Origin: JAKACA01 sp052143575
Lineage (GTDB): Bacteria; Actinomycetota; Acidimicrobiia; Acidimicrobiales; Bog-793
Direction of reading: 5' to 3'
Length of the DNA stretch: 64,000 bases
Assembly (NCBI GenBank): GCA_052143575.1
Contig: JBKQSP010000125.1
Location: 1-64,000 of the forward strand
Below the pieces are notes generated by a model, which saw nothing but the letters and a program-made list of their open reading frames with translations, made no database searches and was not told the DNA's origin. Positions within the stretch are counted from its first letter, which is position 1; every line of letters starts with the position of its first letter. This document shows, piece by piece, positions 1-9,207 of this stretch. Both the position numbers and the translations under genes were made by a program.

Positions 1-252
1 CCCTTGACGCCCCGGCCTGCCGACGTTCCAACCCACGCTGCCGTCCCCAGCTCCGCCCGCCGGCCCGCCGGCCCGCCCCCGGCCACCGCTGCGGCTTCGC
101 CAGGCGCCGGCAGCCCGCCCCTTGGTCGCCAGTTGGCCACGGTGTGCGCCCACGTTCGCCCACGTTGCGACGGGGCTGGCGGGTGGGGGGCATCGCTGCT
201 GTGTCCTCGACTGATGGTCAGGCAGTCGTCGGTGGTGGGACAATGGAGCTTG

Positions 253-696
253 ATGCAGATGCATCGCCTTCTCGCCATCGGTGCGTTGGCCGTCGTCACA
301 GCTGCCTGCTCACAGGGAACGGCATCGCCGCCCACGACGAGCACCCCAACCACGGTCACGACCTCGACGCTGGTGACGCTCGGAAAGGTCTGTGGCGTGA
401 CGGCGATGTCTGGGGGATTCGCCGTCGGAGTACAGGACCCTGCGCTTCTTCGCGAGTGCCCATCCGGACCACACCAGGTAACTCACATCTTCACCATCAT
501 GGCCAGCAGCGGCAAGACCTACACGGCGGACGCCTACGACAACTCCAGCGGGTGGTCCGCCGTCTTGCCTGTTGGCACCTATCGCGCCGTCAACGTCTAT
601 GGGTGTCGCAACCACCGTGCGCAAGCTCCGTTCGCCATTGTGGCCGGCAAGACGCTCAAAGGTGTGGTCATCCGCTACGGCTGCGACTTCACCTGA
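253..696 (+). CDS. Small secreted lipoprotein, function unknown
   Basis: A 147-residue protein. The N-terminus has a positive residue, a hydrophobic stretch (LLAIGALAVVTAAC) and a cysteine near residue 18, which reads as a lipoprotein signal peptide although the -3 residue is Thr rather than Leu. A Thr/Ser/Pro linker follows, typical of actinobacterial lipoproteins tethered to the membrane. The C-terminal half is a small domain with three further cysteines, ending YGCDFT, that I do not recognise; its short alternating hydrophobic stretches suggest beta structure. The reading frame stays open upstream to base 4, but the ATG at 253 has a GGAG just before it and begins exactly at the signal peptide, so I prefer it. 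It is followed by a secreted glycosidase, consistent with a cell-surface role. Confidence 0.7.
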   Translation: MQMHRLLAIGALAVVTAACSQGTASPPTTSTPTTVTTSTLVTLGKVCGVTAMSGGFAVGVQDPALLRECPSGPHQVTHIFTIMASSGKTYTADAYDNSSGWSAVLPVGTYRAVNVYGCRNHRAQAPFAIVAGKTLKGVVIRYGCDFT

Positions 697-889
697 GATT
701 CCTTCTAGGTTGCGGCGACTCTGTCAGAGCTGAGAGCCGGTAGCGGCAGTCACCCGCCTCCGTCCTGGCGGGCAAGAGAGAGGAGCTGGGTGAGATCGGC
801 ATCTCCCAGCCGTTGCAGCGAGGGGCTCGTCGACCACGGCCTGGGCGTGGCCTAAATTGGTCGAAGGCGGAAATGTGGGGGAGGCGAAC

Positions 890-2089
890 ATGCAACAGGT
901 GAGCGCAACCACCCGGCGATCGATTGGGCGCGCTGCATGGGGGTGCCTCGCCGGCGCCCTCGTGGTCGCCTGCCTCCCGGCGGTGCCGACTGTGGGGGCC
1001 CTCGCGTCGGGCGGCCACCGTTGGTCCCTCGACGTGCGGGCGGCCAGGTCGACAACGGTACTGAGCGGCCTCCGCGTGTCCGGCATCAATCTCGTGAACG
1101 GGCAGGGCAAGGTCGCACAGCTGCGCGGCGTCAACCGCTCGGGGACGGAGTACGCCTGCGTGCAGGGTTGGGGAATCTTCGACGGGCCGAGCGACGCCGC
1201 CTCAGTGGCGGCAATCGCCTCCTGGCACGTGAACATCGTGCGCGTCCTGCTCAACGAGGACTGCTGGCTCGGCATCAACGGGATCAAGCCCACCTATTCC
1301 GGGGCGAACTACCGCAAGGCCATCGTTGCCTACGTGAAGCTCCTGCACCATTACGGCATGTACGCCGAGCTTTCACTCGTCTGGGGGGCGCCCGGAAGCT
1401 ACAAGGCCACCTACCAGCCCGACGCACCAGACGAGAGCCACTCGCCCGCCATGTGGGCGTCGATGGCCGCCACCTTCAAGCACGACCCGGACGTGATCCT
1501 GGCACCCTGGGGCGAGACCACGACTGGGTGGGCGTGCTTCATGAAGACGGGCTGTGATGACGAGGCCACCTACGGTCCGAAGAACACCTACTACCGCACG
1601 GCGTCGATGCAACAGGCGGTCGACGTCATGCGGAACGCGGGCTACAAGGGCGTCATCTCGATCCCCTGCATCGACTACGCGAACGCTTGCGGCAGGACGC
1701 CGGGTGGGTCCCTCTACGACGGCTCGAGCTGGCTGAAATCGCGTCCGAACGACCCGGACCACCAGTTAATAGCGGAGGCGCACGTCTACGGCAAGAACAC
1801 TTGCGACACGTTGGCCTGCCTCAACTCCAGCATGGTCCCGATCACGAAGGTCGTTCCGCTCATCTTCGGAGAGACGGGAGAGACCTGGGATGCCTCAGGC
1901 TGCGGCTCGGGCTACATCTCGACGTTCATGGACTGGGCGGACGCCCACGGAGTGGGGTACGAGGCCTGGACGTGGGACACCTGGGGGAACTGCGGCGTGC
2001 TCATCAGCAACTACCAGGGGAAGCCGTACTCGGGTTTCGGAAGTTTCGTGAAAGCCCACTACGTCGCCCGAGCGGCGAAGCAGGCCTGA
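890..2089 (+). CDS. Secreted glycoside hydrolase, GH5-like (cellulase superfamily)
   Basis: A 399-residue exported protein. The N-terminus has RR, a hydrophobic core and a possible lipobox (LVVAC), so it is either Sec/Tat-secreted or a lipoprotein. The body looks like a (beta/alpha)8 GH5-type glycosidase: an early GVNRSG segment, then WGETTTGW carrying Glu209 as probable acid/base, then LIFGETGE carrying Glu328 as probable nucleophile, then a Trp-rich WTWDTWGNCG segment near the end. The usual Asn-Glu-Pro around the acid/base is Gly-Glu-Thr here. Several cysteines could form disulfides outside the cell. The ATG at 890 follows a strong GGGGGAGG; an upstream in-frame start at 857 lacks one. A clear terminator follows the stop. 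The substrate cannot be read from sequence; a beta-glucan or mannan is plausible. Confidence 0.75.
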   Translation: MQQVSATTRRSIGRAAWGCLAGALVVACLPAVPTVGALASGGHRWSLDVRAARSTTVLSGLRVSGINLVNGQGKVAQLRGVNRSGTEYACVQGWGIFDGPSDAASVAAIASWHVNIVRVLLNEDCWLGINGIKPTYSGANYRKAIVAYVKLLHHYGMYAELSLVWGAPGSYKATYQPDAPDESHSPAMWASMAATFKHDPDVILAPWGETTTGWACFMKTGCDDEATYGPKNTYYRTASMQQAVDVMRNAGYKGVISIPCIDYANACGRTPGGSLYDGSSWLKSRPNDPDHQLIAEAHVYGKNTCDTLACLNSSMVPITKVVPLIFGETGETWDASGCGSGYISTFMDWADAHGVGYEAWTWDTWGNCGVLISNYQGKPYSGFGSFVKAHYVARAAKQA

Positions 2090-2103
2090 GCACGTGAGCG
2101 CTT

Positions 2104-2141
2104 GGGTCGGCGCCGTCGCTCACCGCCGACCCGCTTCTTTT
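2104..2141 (+). terminator. Rho-independent terminator after the GH5-like gene
   Basis: A perfect 9-bp stem (GGGTCGGCG with CGCCGACCC) and an 11-base loop are followed by GCTTCTTTT. It lies 15 bases after the glycosidase stop and separates that gene from the regulator downstream. Confidence 0.8.
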
Positions 2142-2323
2142 CGATGATCATCCCGCGGAGGGTGCTCCCTGCAGCGCTCATTGTGCGCCGCTGCCGGTCT
2201 CAACTCGCAGGTCTCAATTCGCGACGGTTCGAGCCTGCGCCGCAAGTGCCAGCTGCCGGAGTGACGCACTCGCCATAAGTTGGGCGTCACGGCCCGGTCG
2301 GCCGGAGAGGAGTGTGCGGACCC

Positions 2324-5104
2324 ATGTCCGATTCGGCGTCACCGAGCGCTGGGCGAGGCGATCCGTCCGGCGGCGGCGCAGCGGCCGCGGACCGGCTCGT
2401 CGGCCGCGGCGGCGAGCTGACGGCGATCCTCGCGAAAGCACGAGAGGCCGCCGACGGGCACCCCTGGGTCCTCTGGATCGAGGGCGAGGCCGGTTCCGGG
2501 AAGACGTCGTTGCTCCGGGCGGCGCTGCGCGCCCTGCCCGAGGGTTACCGCGTGCTGGCTGCAGAGGCCGACGAGCTGGCGACGGACATGGCCTTCCAGC
2601 TGGTCGAACAGCTGGGCGTAACCGCCGACGTCGGTGCCTTTCCCGCCGGCATGGAGCTGCTGCAGCTGTGGGGGACCGAGTCGGAGCGAGGACCGATCGC
2701 GGTGGCTGTCGAGGACCTCCACTGGGCTGACGGTGACTCCCGCCTCGCGCTGCTCACGGCCGTCAAGCGGCTCCGGCACGACCGTGTGCTCGTCCTCGTG
2801 ACGACCCGACCTGCCGAGGGAGTCCCCGACGGATGGGAGCGGTTCGCCCTCGACGGCGAGCGCTGCGAGCTCGTACCGGTCGGCACGCTCTCGTCGACCG
2901 ACGTCGGCGAGATGGCCCGGCGGAGCGGTATCGACCTCACGCCAGCCTCCGCCGAGCGGCTCTTCCGCCACACCGGCGGCCTGCCGCTCTACGTCAGGAC
3001 CCTCCTTCGCGAGCTGTCGCCCGAGCGGCTGAACGCCCCCGAGGGCGAGCTTCCCGCTCCGCGCTCGCTTGCCTCGACCACGGTGGCTCGCCTCTCCGAG
3101 CTCTCTCAGCCGGCCCGTGGGCTGGCGGCCGCCCTCGCCGTCGTCAACAATCGAGTGTCGCTCCCCGTCGTGGCGCGCGTGGCCGGCCTGGAGCAGCCGG
3201 CCCGTGCACTCGACGAGCTCGTCATGACGGGCTTCGTGGTCGTGACCGACGACGAACCGCCGTCGTTGGAGTTCGTCCACCCCCTCTACCGGGCGGCCGT
3301 CTACGGGGACCTCGCACCGAGCCGCCGCCAGGAGCTACACCGCGAGGCGGCGGAGATGACGGTCGGCGAGCCGGCGCTCGCCCACCGAGTGGCGGCGGCC
3401 GACGTTGCCGACGACGAGCTGGCCGAGCTCCTCGACATCGAGGGTCGCAGAGCTCGCCGACAGCACCGCTGGACACTGGCGGCGAAGTACCTCCTGTGGG
3501 CCTCGGAGCTGAGCTCGCGGTCGAGCGACGCCGAGCAGCGGCTCCTTCGTGCCGCCCGCGTGCTGGTCGAAGGGGACCGCCGCGGCGAGGTCGAGGAGAT
3601 GCGGCCGCGTCTCGAGGCGTGCACGCCAGGCCCCTTGCGAAGCCTCGTGCTCGGAGGGCTCGCCGCGAGGCTCGGCGAACACGGCCTCGCCGAGGCTCTC
3701 CTCACCGAGGCAGCGGAGCCGGTCGCCGGGGGCGAGGTCGACCGCGGGCCGCACGTCGAGATCCGCGCTGCTGCCCTCGCCGACCTGAGCACCCTCTACC
3801 TCGCCGGGGCGCGGCCCGCCGACGCCTTCCAGGCGGCCGAAGCAGCCCTCAGCCTTTCTCCCGAGGATGCCGACGTCGAAAGGAAGGCCACGAGCATGGC
3901 CGCCTTCAGCCTGTCGCTCATGGTCGGAGCCCGGGCCGGTATCGAGCGAATCGACCGGCGGCTCCCCGCACGCAGCGAGGACGTCGCGCCCGAGGACGTC
4001 GAGCTGCTCGCCACCCGGTGCTCGCTCGCGTGGTGGTCCGGTCGCTTGCACGAAGCCCTCGCCGACCACCGGACGCTCGTGCGCCTCGCCCGTGTGCAGC
4101 CGACCGCCCAGCTGCTGATCGCGCATGTCCGGATCGCCGAACTGCTCTACGAACTCGGCGAGTGGGACGAGGCGCTTGTGCACGCGCACGTCGCCATCTC
4201 GCTCGCGACCGACGCCGGGGCCGACGCCACGGTCGCCGAGGCGCATCTCGCCATTGCGTGCGTGCTCGCCTCCCGAGGCGAGTTCGCCGCCGCCGACGAG
4301 CACGCCGCAGTCACGCCGCTCGGCGTAGTCGGGTCGGCTGGTGAGCACGAGGCCATGTTCCGCCTCTGGCAGGGCGTGCGGGCGCTGGCGCGTGGCGACA
4401 CGACGGCGGCCGCCACGGCCCTCGGGCCGATGGGCAGTGTCGGTGAGGCGACCACAGCCTCCTTTGCTGTGCTACGGGAGGCGCGCCTTCTCGGACTCGG
4501 CGTCGTGTGGTGGCCGCGGGTTATCGCCGCCCTGATCGACGACGGCGACCTCGAGCACGGGAGCGAGCAGCTGGAGGAGTTCCGGGGCGTCGTCATCGAT
4601 CGCCAACTTGGCTTCGCTGCCGCACTGGCGGGACTGCAGGCCCGCCTCGACGCCGCCCGCGGGGATGCAGCGGCTGCAGGCGAAGGGTTTCGGCAGGCGA
4701 TCGCTGCCTTCGGCCGCGACGACCTCCTGCTGGACCGGGCGCTCCTCCACCGGGCCTTCGGCCGCCTCTTGCTCGCCCGGGGCGAGCGCCGTGAGGCGAT
4801 CGACGAGTTCCGGAAGGCCCACGAGCTCTTTTCGAGTGTGGGTGCGAACGCCTTCGTCGACCAGATCGAGGCCGATCTGGCGGGAGCTGGAATGGCTGGC
4901 CCGACGGCGGGCGCCCGCGTATCCCGGTTCAGCCTTACCGAGCGCGAGAGCGACGTCGTCGCCCTCGTGGCCAAGGGGCTCAGCAACGCCGAAGTGTCCG
5001 CCCAGCTCTACGTGAGTATCAACACGGTCGAGTATCACCTCCGCAACGTCTTTGCCAAGCTTGGCGTGAAGTCGCGCCGGGAGCTACGCGCCGTCGCCCT
5101 CTGA
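2324..5104 (+). CDS. LAL-type LuxR family transcriptional regulator with AAA ATPase domain
   Basis: A 926-residue regulator of the large ATP-binding LuxR (MalT-like) type. The P-loop GEAGSGKT lies at residues 54-61 and a Walker B-like VAVEDLHWAD near residue 128, giving an N-terminal STAND-type NTPase. A long helical, TPR-like middle made of Ala/Leu/Glu-rich repeats follows. The last 65 residues are a LuxR helix-turn-helix beginning LTERESDVVALVAKGLSNAE. Family members are usually 850-1000 residues and switch on nearby genes after ligand binding. It sits between a secreted glycosidase and a giant surface protein on the same strand, so it may control one or both; that is inference from position. 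The ATG at 2324 has GAGAGGAG about 12 bases upstream; a GTG at 2312 abuts that site and is less likely. Confidence 0.88.
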   Translation: MSDSASPSAGRGDPSGGGAAAADRLVGRGGELTAILAKAREAADGHPWVLWIEGEAGSGKTSLLRAALRALPEGYRVLAAEADELATDMAFQLVEQLGVTADVGAFPAGMELLQLWGTESERGPIAVAVEDLHWADGDSRLALLTAVKRLRHDRVLVLVTTRPAEGVPDGWERFALDGERCELVPVGTLSSTDVGEMARRSGIDLTPASAERLFRHTGGLPLYVRTLLRELSPERLNAPEGELPAPRSLASTTVARLSELSQPARGLAAALAVVNNRVSLPVVARVAGLEQPARALDELVMTGFVVVTDDEPPSLEFVHPLYRAAVYGDLAPSRRQELHREAAEMTVGEPALAHRVAAADVADDELAELLDIEGRRARRQHRWTLAAKYLLWASELSSRSSDAEQRLLRAARVLVEGDRRGEVEEMRPRLEACTPGPLRSLVLGGLAARLGEHGLAEALLTEAAEPVAGGEVDRGPHVEIRAAALADLSTLYLAGARPADAFQAAEAALSLSPEDADVERKATSMAAFSLSLMVGARAGIERIDRRLPARSEDVAPEDVELLATRCSLAWWSGRLHEALADHRTLVRLARVQPTAQLLIAHVRIAELLYELGEWDEALVHAHVAISLATDAGADATVAEAHLAIACVLASRGEFAAADEHAAVTPLGVVGSAGEHEAMFRLWQGVRALARGDTTAAATALGPMGSVGEATTASFAVLREARLLGLGVVWWPRVIAALIDDGDLEHGSEQLEEFRGVVIDRQLGFAAALAGLQARLDAARGDAAAAGEGFRQAIAAFGRDDLLLDRALLHRAFGRLLLARGERREAIDEFRKAHELFSSVGANAFVDQIEADLAGAGMAGPTAGARVSRFSLTERESDVVALVAKGLSNAEVSAQLYVSINTVEYHLRNVFAKLGVKSRRELRAVAL

Positions 5105-5163
5105 GCTGGCCCGGGTGCCGGTGGGCGGCGATGACGGCGCTCCGCCCCTTTCTCCCTTCCTAC

Positions 5164-5213
5164 CGCCTCCCACAGATCCGTGGGACCCCTGACCTGGGGA
5201 TCCCACGGAGGCG
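5164..5213 (+). terminator. Long hairpin after the LAL regulator (candidate terminator)
   Basis: CCGTGGGA (5178-5185) pairs with TCCCACGG (5201-5208), extended inward by CCCC/GGGG with one bulged A, and outward by the nearby CGCCTCC/GGAGGCG. There is no T tract, so termination is inferred from the strong stem and position. It also lies just upstream of the next gene pair and could act in its leader. Confidence 0.5.
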
Positions 5214-5276
5214 AGCAGGAAAAGACTACGGAGCATCCGTGGGGTGCCCGGGCCGCCTGAGGCGCACCCTGAGGCC

Positions 5277-5444
5277 ATGGAGATCATCGTCGGCGTCACC
5301 GTGAGCCCGAGCGGCCAGCTGAGCGGCACCGCACGCCTCGCGACCGGCGAGGCCGAGGAGGTCTTCACCGGGGCCATGGAACTCGTGGCCCGCATCGAAG
5401 CCCTGTGCGAACGCGCGGCGAACGGAAAGGAAGCCCAGCCATGA
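5277..5444 (+). CDS. Small protein coupled to the giant surface protein, unknown
   Basis: A 55-residue protein starting MEIIVGVTV, with an N-terminal beta-like stretch, a middle segment GTARLATGEAEE, and a helical C-terminus (MELVARIEALCERAANG). It has no signal peptide or membrane segment. Its TGA overlaps the ATG of the next gene (ATGA at 5441-5444), so the two are translationally coupled. I do not recognise the family. The reading frame is strongly GC3-rich and the coupling argues that it is real. It could be a regulator or assembly partner of the downstream surface protein, but nothing in the sequence shows that. Confidence 0.6.
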   Translation: MEIIVGVTVSPSGQLSGTARLATGEAEEVFTGAMELVARIEALCERAANGKEAQP

Positions 5445-8400
5445 CCAGTATCCCAACGTCCCCCGAGACAACCCAGCCTCCCGGCGAGGAGGGGGTCTCG
5501 AAGTCCCGGCCGTCGCGGCGGTCCGGCCTTGTGAAACTCCTACTGGCGGTGGTCGCCGCCACCCTCGCAGTCCTCCTCGTCATTCCGAGGACGCCGGTGT
5601 CAAGCAATGTCTCCGTCCAGTTTTCGAAGGCGGCTCTCGGGGCGGCTGCCGTGCCACGGCTCGGCATGAGCGCCTCCGAGTGCGACCAGCCGAGCATCGT
5701 CCCGCCGTCCACCTGGACGAGCGGCTCGCAGGCGGCCTCGGCGCGGCTCACCTCGGCCTCAGCGCCCCGCGTTGGCGGTGACGAGCCGTTCGGCTTCAAC
5801 GACATCTACGACAGCGTCATGTCGAACCTTTGGAGCGGTGCTGTCAATTATGGCGAGGACGCCTACTTCGGCTGGATCATGGGCGCCATTTTCGGCGGCA
5901 AATCGGACTCCATCGACCCCGCCCAGGTGCAGCAAGACTTCCAGCAGGTGTCGAGCCAGCTCAACAACCTCTCGCAGGCGCAGTACGACGACTGCACGGC
6001 CATCATCGACACGCTCCAGGCCATGCAGTCCGACACGGACTCCGGCCTCTACTCCAACCTGGCCGGGCAGATGGCCGACCAGCTCGGCGCCTTGCAGACC
6101 TACCAGGACGACTTCAACTCCATCCTGTCGACGCTGCAGGCCAACGGTGGCAACGGCAGCGCCCTCTCGTCGGACGAGAAGGCCGACCTCGAGGACATGA
6201 TCAACGGAAGCCAGGACGGCCTCCTCGGCATCATCAACACCATCAACGACAAGGAGGTCGGTGGCCAGCCCGGTGCTGACGGCATGGTCTCCTTCTACGA
6301 CAAGGTGCTCGTCGACAAGTACAACTACGACCCGTTCCGGACCCACCTGTTCCCGGCGGCCTTCGTGGACGAGGCGGCGGCGCAGCAGCAGTACTACTCC
6401 AACCTCATGGCGGAGGCCGCCTACCTCTACGCCAACGTCGAGCACCTGAGCTGGACCGACGGCACCTACAGCCACAGCCCCAACTCGGAGGCGGTCACGT
6501 CCTTCCTCGGCATCGTCCAGCAGGACGTGCAGTCGTGGACGTCGGCCTTCGCCGACGGCCCCGTCGGCGACGGGACGCCCAACTGGGTGAGCCAGCTACA
6601 CGGCTTCGGCATCGGGGCCATCCCGGCCAATACCGTCCTCGACTACCGCAACCAGAACGACCCCATGCTGTGGACGACCACGCCGGCCAACCTCACCGGT
6701 GAGCCGACCGGCCAGACGCCCTACTACTGCGGCACCACGGTGCAGTACTGCTTCGACCACACCTTTGCCAAGGTCATGTTCCGGCCCGGCGACGTCCAGA
6801 TCTGGGCGCCGGTTGACACCAAGCTCGTCCCGGCCTCGCCCGAACCGATTGCGACGATGGTGAGCGACGCCGGCTACGACGGTCTCTCCGGCTGGCGGGT
6901 GCCGACGACAGCGGACATCAACACGCTGCAGGCAGGCGCCACCGGCGGCCTCGGCACGTGGGGCCCGGCGAATTCCCTGGACATGTTCGCCCCGGCGACG
7001 TTCACCTCCCACTACGGCGGAGTGGACAAGCAGATGACGGAGATCCTGCCGATCCTTGTGAACAGTGGGAGCGCGGCGAGCCCCACCTACACCGTCGGCA
7101 TCGCCCAGCCGACCGACGACACCCTCACCTACCCCGACCTGCAGCTCGCTGACGGGACGGAGAACGACCTGGCAGGACAGGTCTTCCTCGTGCAGGACTT
7201 CCAACCGACGACGCCGCCCCCGAGCAACGGGCCCGCTGCCGGCCTTGCGAGCGGTGCTCGGCCTGCCCACGGAGTCCCGGCGCCGACGGCCCCCAAGGTT
7301 GGCGCCTCGACGGTGGGCGTGGCTCGCGTCAACTATTCGACTCCGTCGGCGTGCACCGCCAACGTCTACACCGTGCCCGCCGGCGTCGGTTTCGTGCAGA
7401 TCACTGCGGTGGGGGGCCACGGGACCGCGGGGTACCTGGACGGGAACGCCGTCTCAGCAGGCGGCGCCGGTGGCCTCGTCGGCGAGATCCTCCCCGTCAC
7501 CGCTGGCGACAAGCTCTACGTGCAGGTGGGCGGCTCCGCAGGCGCTTCGGGCAAGAACTACCTCGGCGGCCTCGGGGGCGGTGGCGATGGCGGGTTCACC
7601 CAGTCTCTCGAGCACGGCGACACGAGTGGCGGCGGCGGCGGCATGTCGTTCGTGAGCTCCTCGCCCCAGTGCCAGACAAGCCAGTCCTGGTTGGTCGTGG
7701 CCGGCGGCGGCGGTGGCGGCGGGAGCGGCCTCGGCTGGAAGGGCTACCCGATGCTCGACGGTGGCCAGGGCGGCGACGGCTGCGCCGACACGACCGTCAC
7801 CTGCACCGGAGCCACCTCCGGGAGCCAGCTGAGCGACTCGTCCGGCACGGGCGGTGCCGCCGGTCAGCCCGCTCCGAGCAACCTCGGTGGCAAGGGTGGA
7901 ACCAACGGTTACACCTTCGCTGAGCCGGGATCGAGCGGTTGGATCGGCGTGGGCGGCCCGGGTGGGTCGTACGACTCGAACTTCTACAGTGGCGGTGGCG
8001 GTGGTGGCGGTGCTGGCTACTTCGGTGGCGGCGGTGGCGGTGGTGCCGGTTTCAACGCTGCCGGTGGCGGCGGTGCCGGCGGTGCCAGCTTCGCCATTCC
8101 CGGCGGTGAGGGCATCTCCTACGGGGTCGCCCCGAGCGGAGTGTGGGACGGGTACGTCACCATCACGCCGGTCACCCAGCCCTACCCGACGCTGACGATC
8201 TCGGCCGGCACGGCGAACCCCACCTGGGGAAACCCGCCGGTCCTCACTGCGACGGCTCCCGCCTACGCAGAGGGTCAACTCAGCTTCTACGACGACGTCA
8301 ACGGCGGCTGTGAGGACACGAGCAGCTCTCAGGCGAGCTGCGTGGAGCTCGGCGCTGCGCCGATCGAGAACGGCGTCGCCGCCTTCACGCCCGCGGCCAA

Positions 8401-9130
8401 CCAGCTCTCGATCGGCGACCACGAGATCGAGGCGTACTACGCGGGCAACAACAACTACACGAGCGGCTGGTCGGGCCCGGTCACCGTCAGCGTCGCCAAA
8501 GCAGCGCCCGACATGACGCTCTCGATCCTCGGCACTCAGCTTCCAGCTGGGACGCAGCCGACTTCGCTCGTCGTCCAGATGCCGGCTGACGCAACCGGGT
8601 CGGTCGGCTTCTACGACGACGTCAACGGTGGTTGCGACGGGAGCACCGGGCCCGGGACGGCGTGCCAGGGTCTCGGCCTTGCTCCCATCGTGGACGGATA
8701 CGCCACGATCACCACGCTCAGCCCGACCCTCGGGAACGGCACCCACGAGATCCACGCCGCCTACGGAGGCGACGCCAACTACATCCCAGACGAGTCCAAC
8801 CCCGTCCAGGTGACGATCGGGCTCTCCGCGGGTGCGCCCTCGCCGGCGCTGACGGTGGCGGCGAACTCCCGGGTCGCCGGCGGGATCGTGACGGTCCACG
8901 GTACGGCCAACGCGTTCACCACCGTCTGGCTCCACGAGCGGAGCCTCGGGTCGGACGCCTTCCGCACGGTGACAGCGCAGGTTGCGAACCACGAAGGAAC
9001 CTACATGTTCCACGTGTCCATCGCGAGAACCACCGAGTTCTATGTGAGCGCCGTCGACGGCAGCCGCTCCTCGGTCGCAACGGCCCGAGTGCTGAAGAGC
9101 CACCGGCTGCCGCCGGTGGCCGGAAGGTAG
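5441..9130 (+). CDS. Very large glycine-rich, Ig-repeat cell-surface protein
   Basis: A 1229-residue protein with a short basic N-terminus and one hydrophobic segment at about residues 30-48 (KLLLAVVAATLAVLLV), a signal peptide or anchor. Residues ~100-620 form a largely helical region rich in Gln, Asp and Tyr with no family I can name. A glycine-rich region at ~640-905 contains many (G)n runs and resembles the Gly_rich domain (PF12810-like) of secreted and ALK/LTK-type proteins. Two Ig-like repeats of ~95 residues follow, each with the signature FYDDVNGGC and a second Cys ~13 residues on, then a final beta-rich domain. There is no LPXTG motif or C-terminal membrane anchor. It probably acts in adhesion or as a surface layer. 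It is coupled to the 55-residue gene upstream. Confidence 0.75.
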   Translation: MTSIPTSPETTQPPGEEGVSKSRPSRRSGLVKLLLAVVAATLAVLLVIPRTPVSSNVSVQFSKAALGAAAVPRLGMSASECDQPSIVPPSTWTSGSQAASARLTSASAPRVGGDEPFGFNDIYDSVMSNLWSGAVNYGEDAYFGWIMGAIFGGKSDSIDPAQVQQDFQQVSSQLNNLSQAQYDDCTAIIDTLQAMQSDTDSGLYSNLAGQMADQLGALQTYQDDFNSILSTLQANGGNGSALSSDEKADLEDMINGSQDGLLGIINTINDKEVGGQPGADGMVSFYDKVLVDKYNYDPFRTHLFPAAFVDEAAAQQQYYSNLMAEAAYLYANVEHLSWTDGTYSHSPNSEAVTSFLGIVQQDVQSWTSAFADGPVGDGTPNWVSQLHGFGIGAIPANTVLDYRNQNDPMLWTTTPANLTGEPTGQTPYYCGTTVQYCFDHTFAKVMFRPGDVQIWAPVDTKLVPASPEPIATMVSDAGYDGLSGWRVPTTADINTLQAGATGGLGTWGPANSLDMFAPATFTSHYGGVDKQMTEILPILVNSGSAASPTYTVGIAQPTDDTLTYPDLQLADGTENDLAGQVFLVQDFQPTTPPPSNGPAAGLASGARPAHGVPAPTAPKVGASTVGVARVNYSTPSACTANVYTVPAGVGFVQITAVGGHGTAGYLDGNAVSAGGAGGLVGEILPVTAGDKLYVQVGGSAGASGKNYLGGLGGGGDGGFTQSLEHGDTSGGGGGMSFVSSSPQCQTSQSWLVVAGGGGGGGSGLGWKGYPMLDGGQGGDGCADTTVTCTGATSGSQLSDSSGTGGAAGQPAPSNLGGKGGTNGYTFAEPGSSGWIGVGGPGGSYDSNFYSGGGGGGGAGYFGGGGGGGAGFNAAGGGGAGGASFAIPGGEGISYGVAPSGVWDGYVTITPVTQPYPTLTISAGTANPTWGNPPVLTATAPAYAEGQLSFYDDVNGGCEDTSSSQASCVELGAAPIENGVAAFTPAANQLSIGDHEIEAYYAGNNNYTSGWSGPVTVSVAKAAPDMTLSILGTQLPAGTQPTSLVVQMPADATGSVGFYDDVNGGCDGSTGPGTACQGLGLAPIVDGYATITTLSPTLGNGTHEIHAAYGGDANYIPDESNPVQVTIGLSAGAPSPALTVAANSRVAGGIVTVHGTANAFTTVWLHERSLGSDAFRTVTAQVANHEGTYMFHVSIARTTEFYVSAVDGSRSSVATARVLKSHRLPPVAGR

Positions 9131-9163
9131 TGCCGGTGGTGGCGTAGACCACCGTGGACACGA

Positions 9164-9207
9164 CCGCCCCCGGGCGTCGCGCCGGCAGTCGCGAGGTCCG
9201 GGGGCGG
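9164..9207 (+). terminator. Inverted repeat after the giant surface protein (candidate terminator)
   Basis: A perfect 10-bp inverted repeat (CCGCCCCCGG with CCGGGGGCGG) with a 24-base spacer begins 34 bases after the stop. It lacks a T tract, so termination is likely but unproven. Confidence 0.45.

Noticed and set aside
7960..8100. Dense GGT/GGC repeats that look like a minisatellite
   Set aside because: They encode the glycine-rich domain in frame; codon-level repetition explains them.
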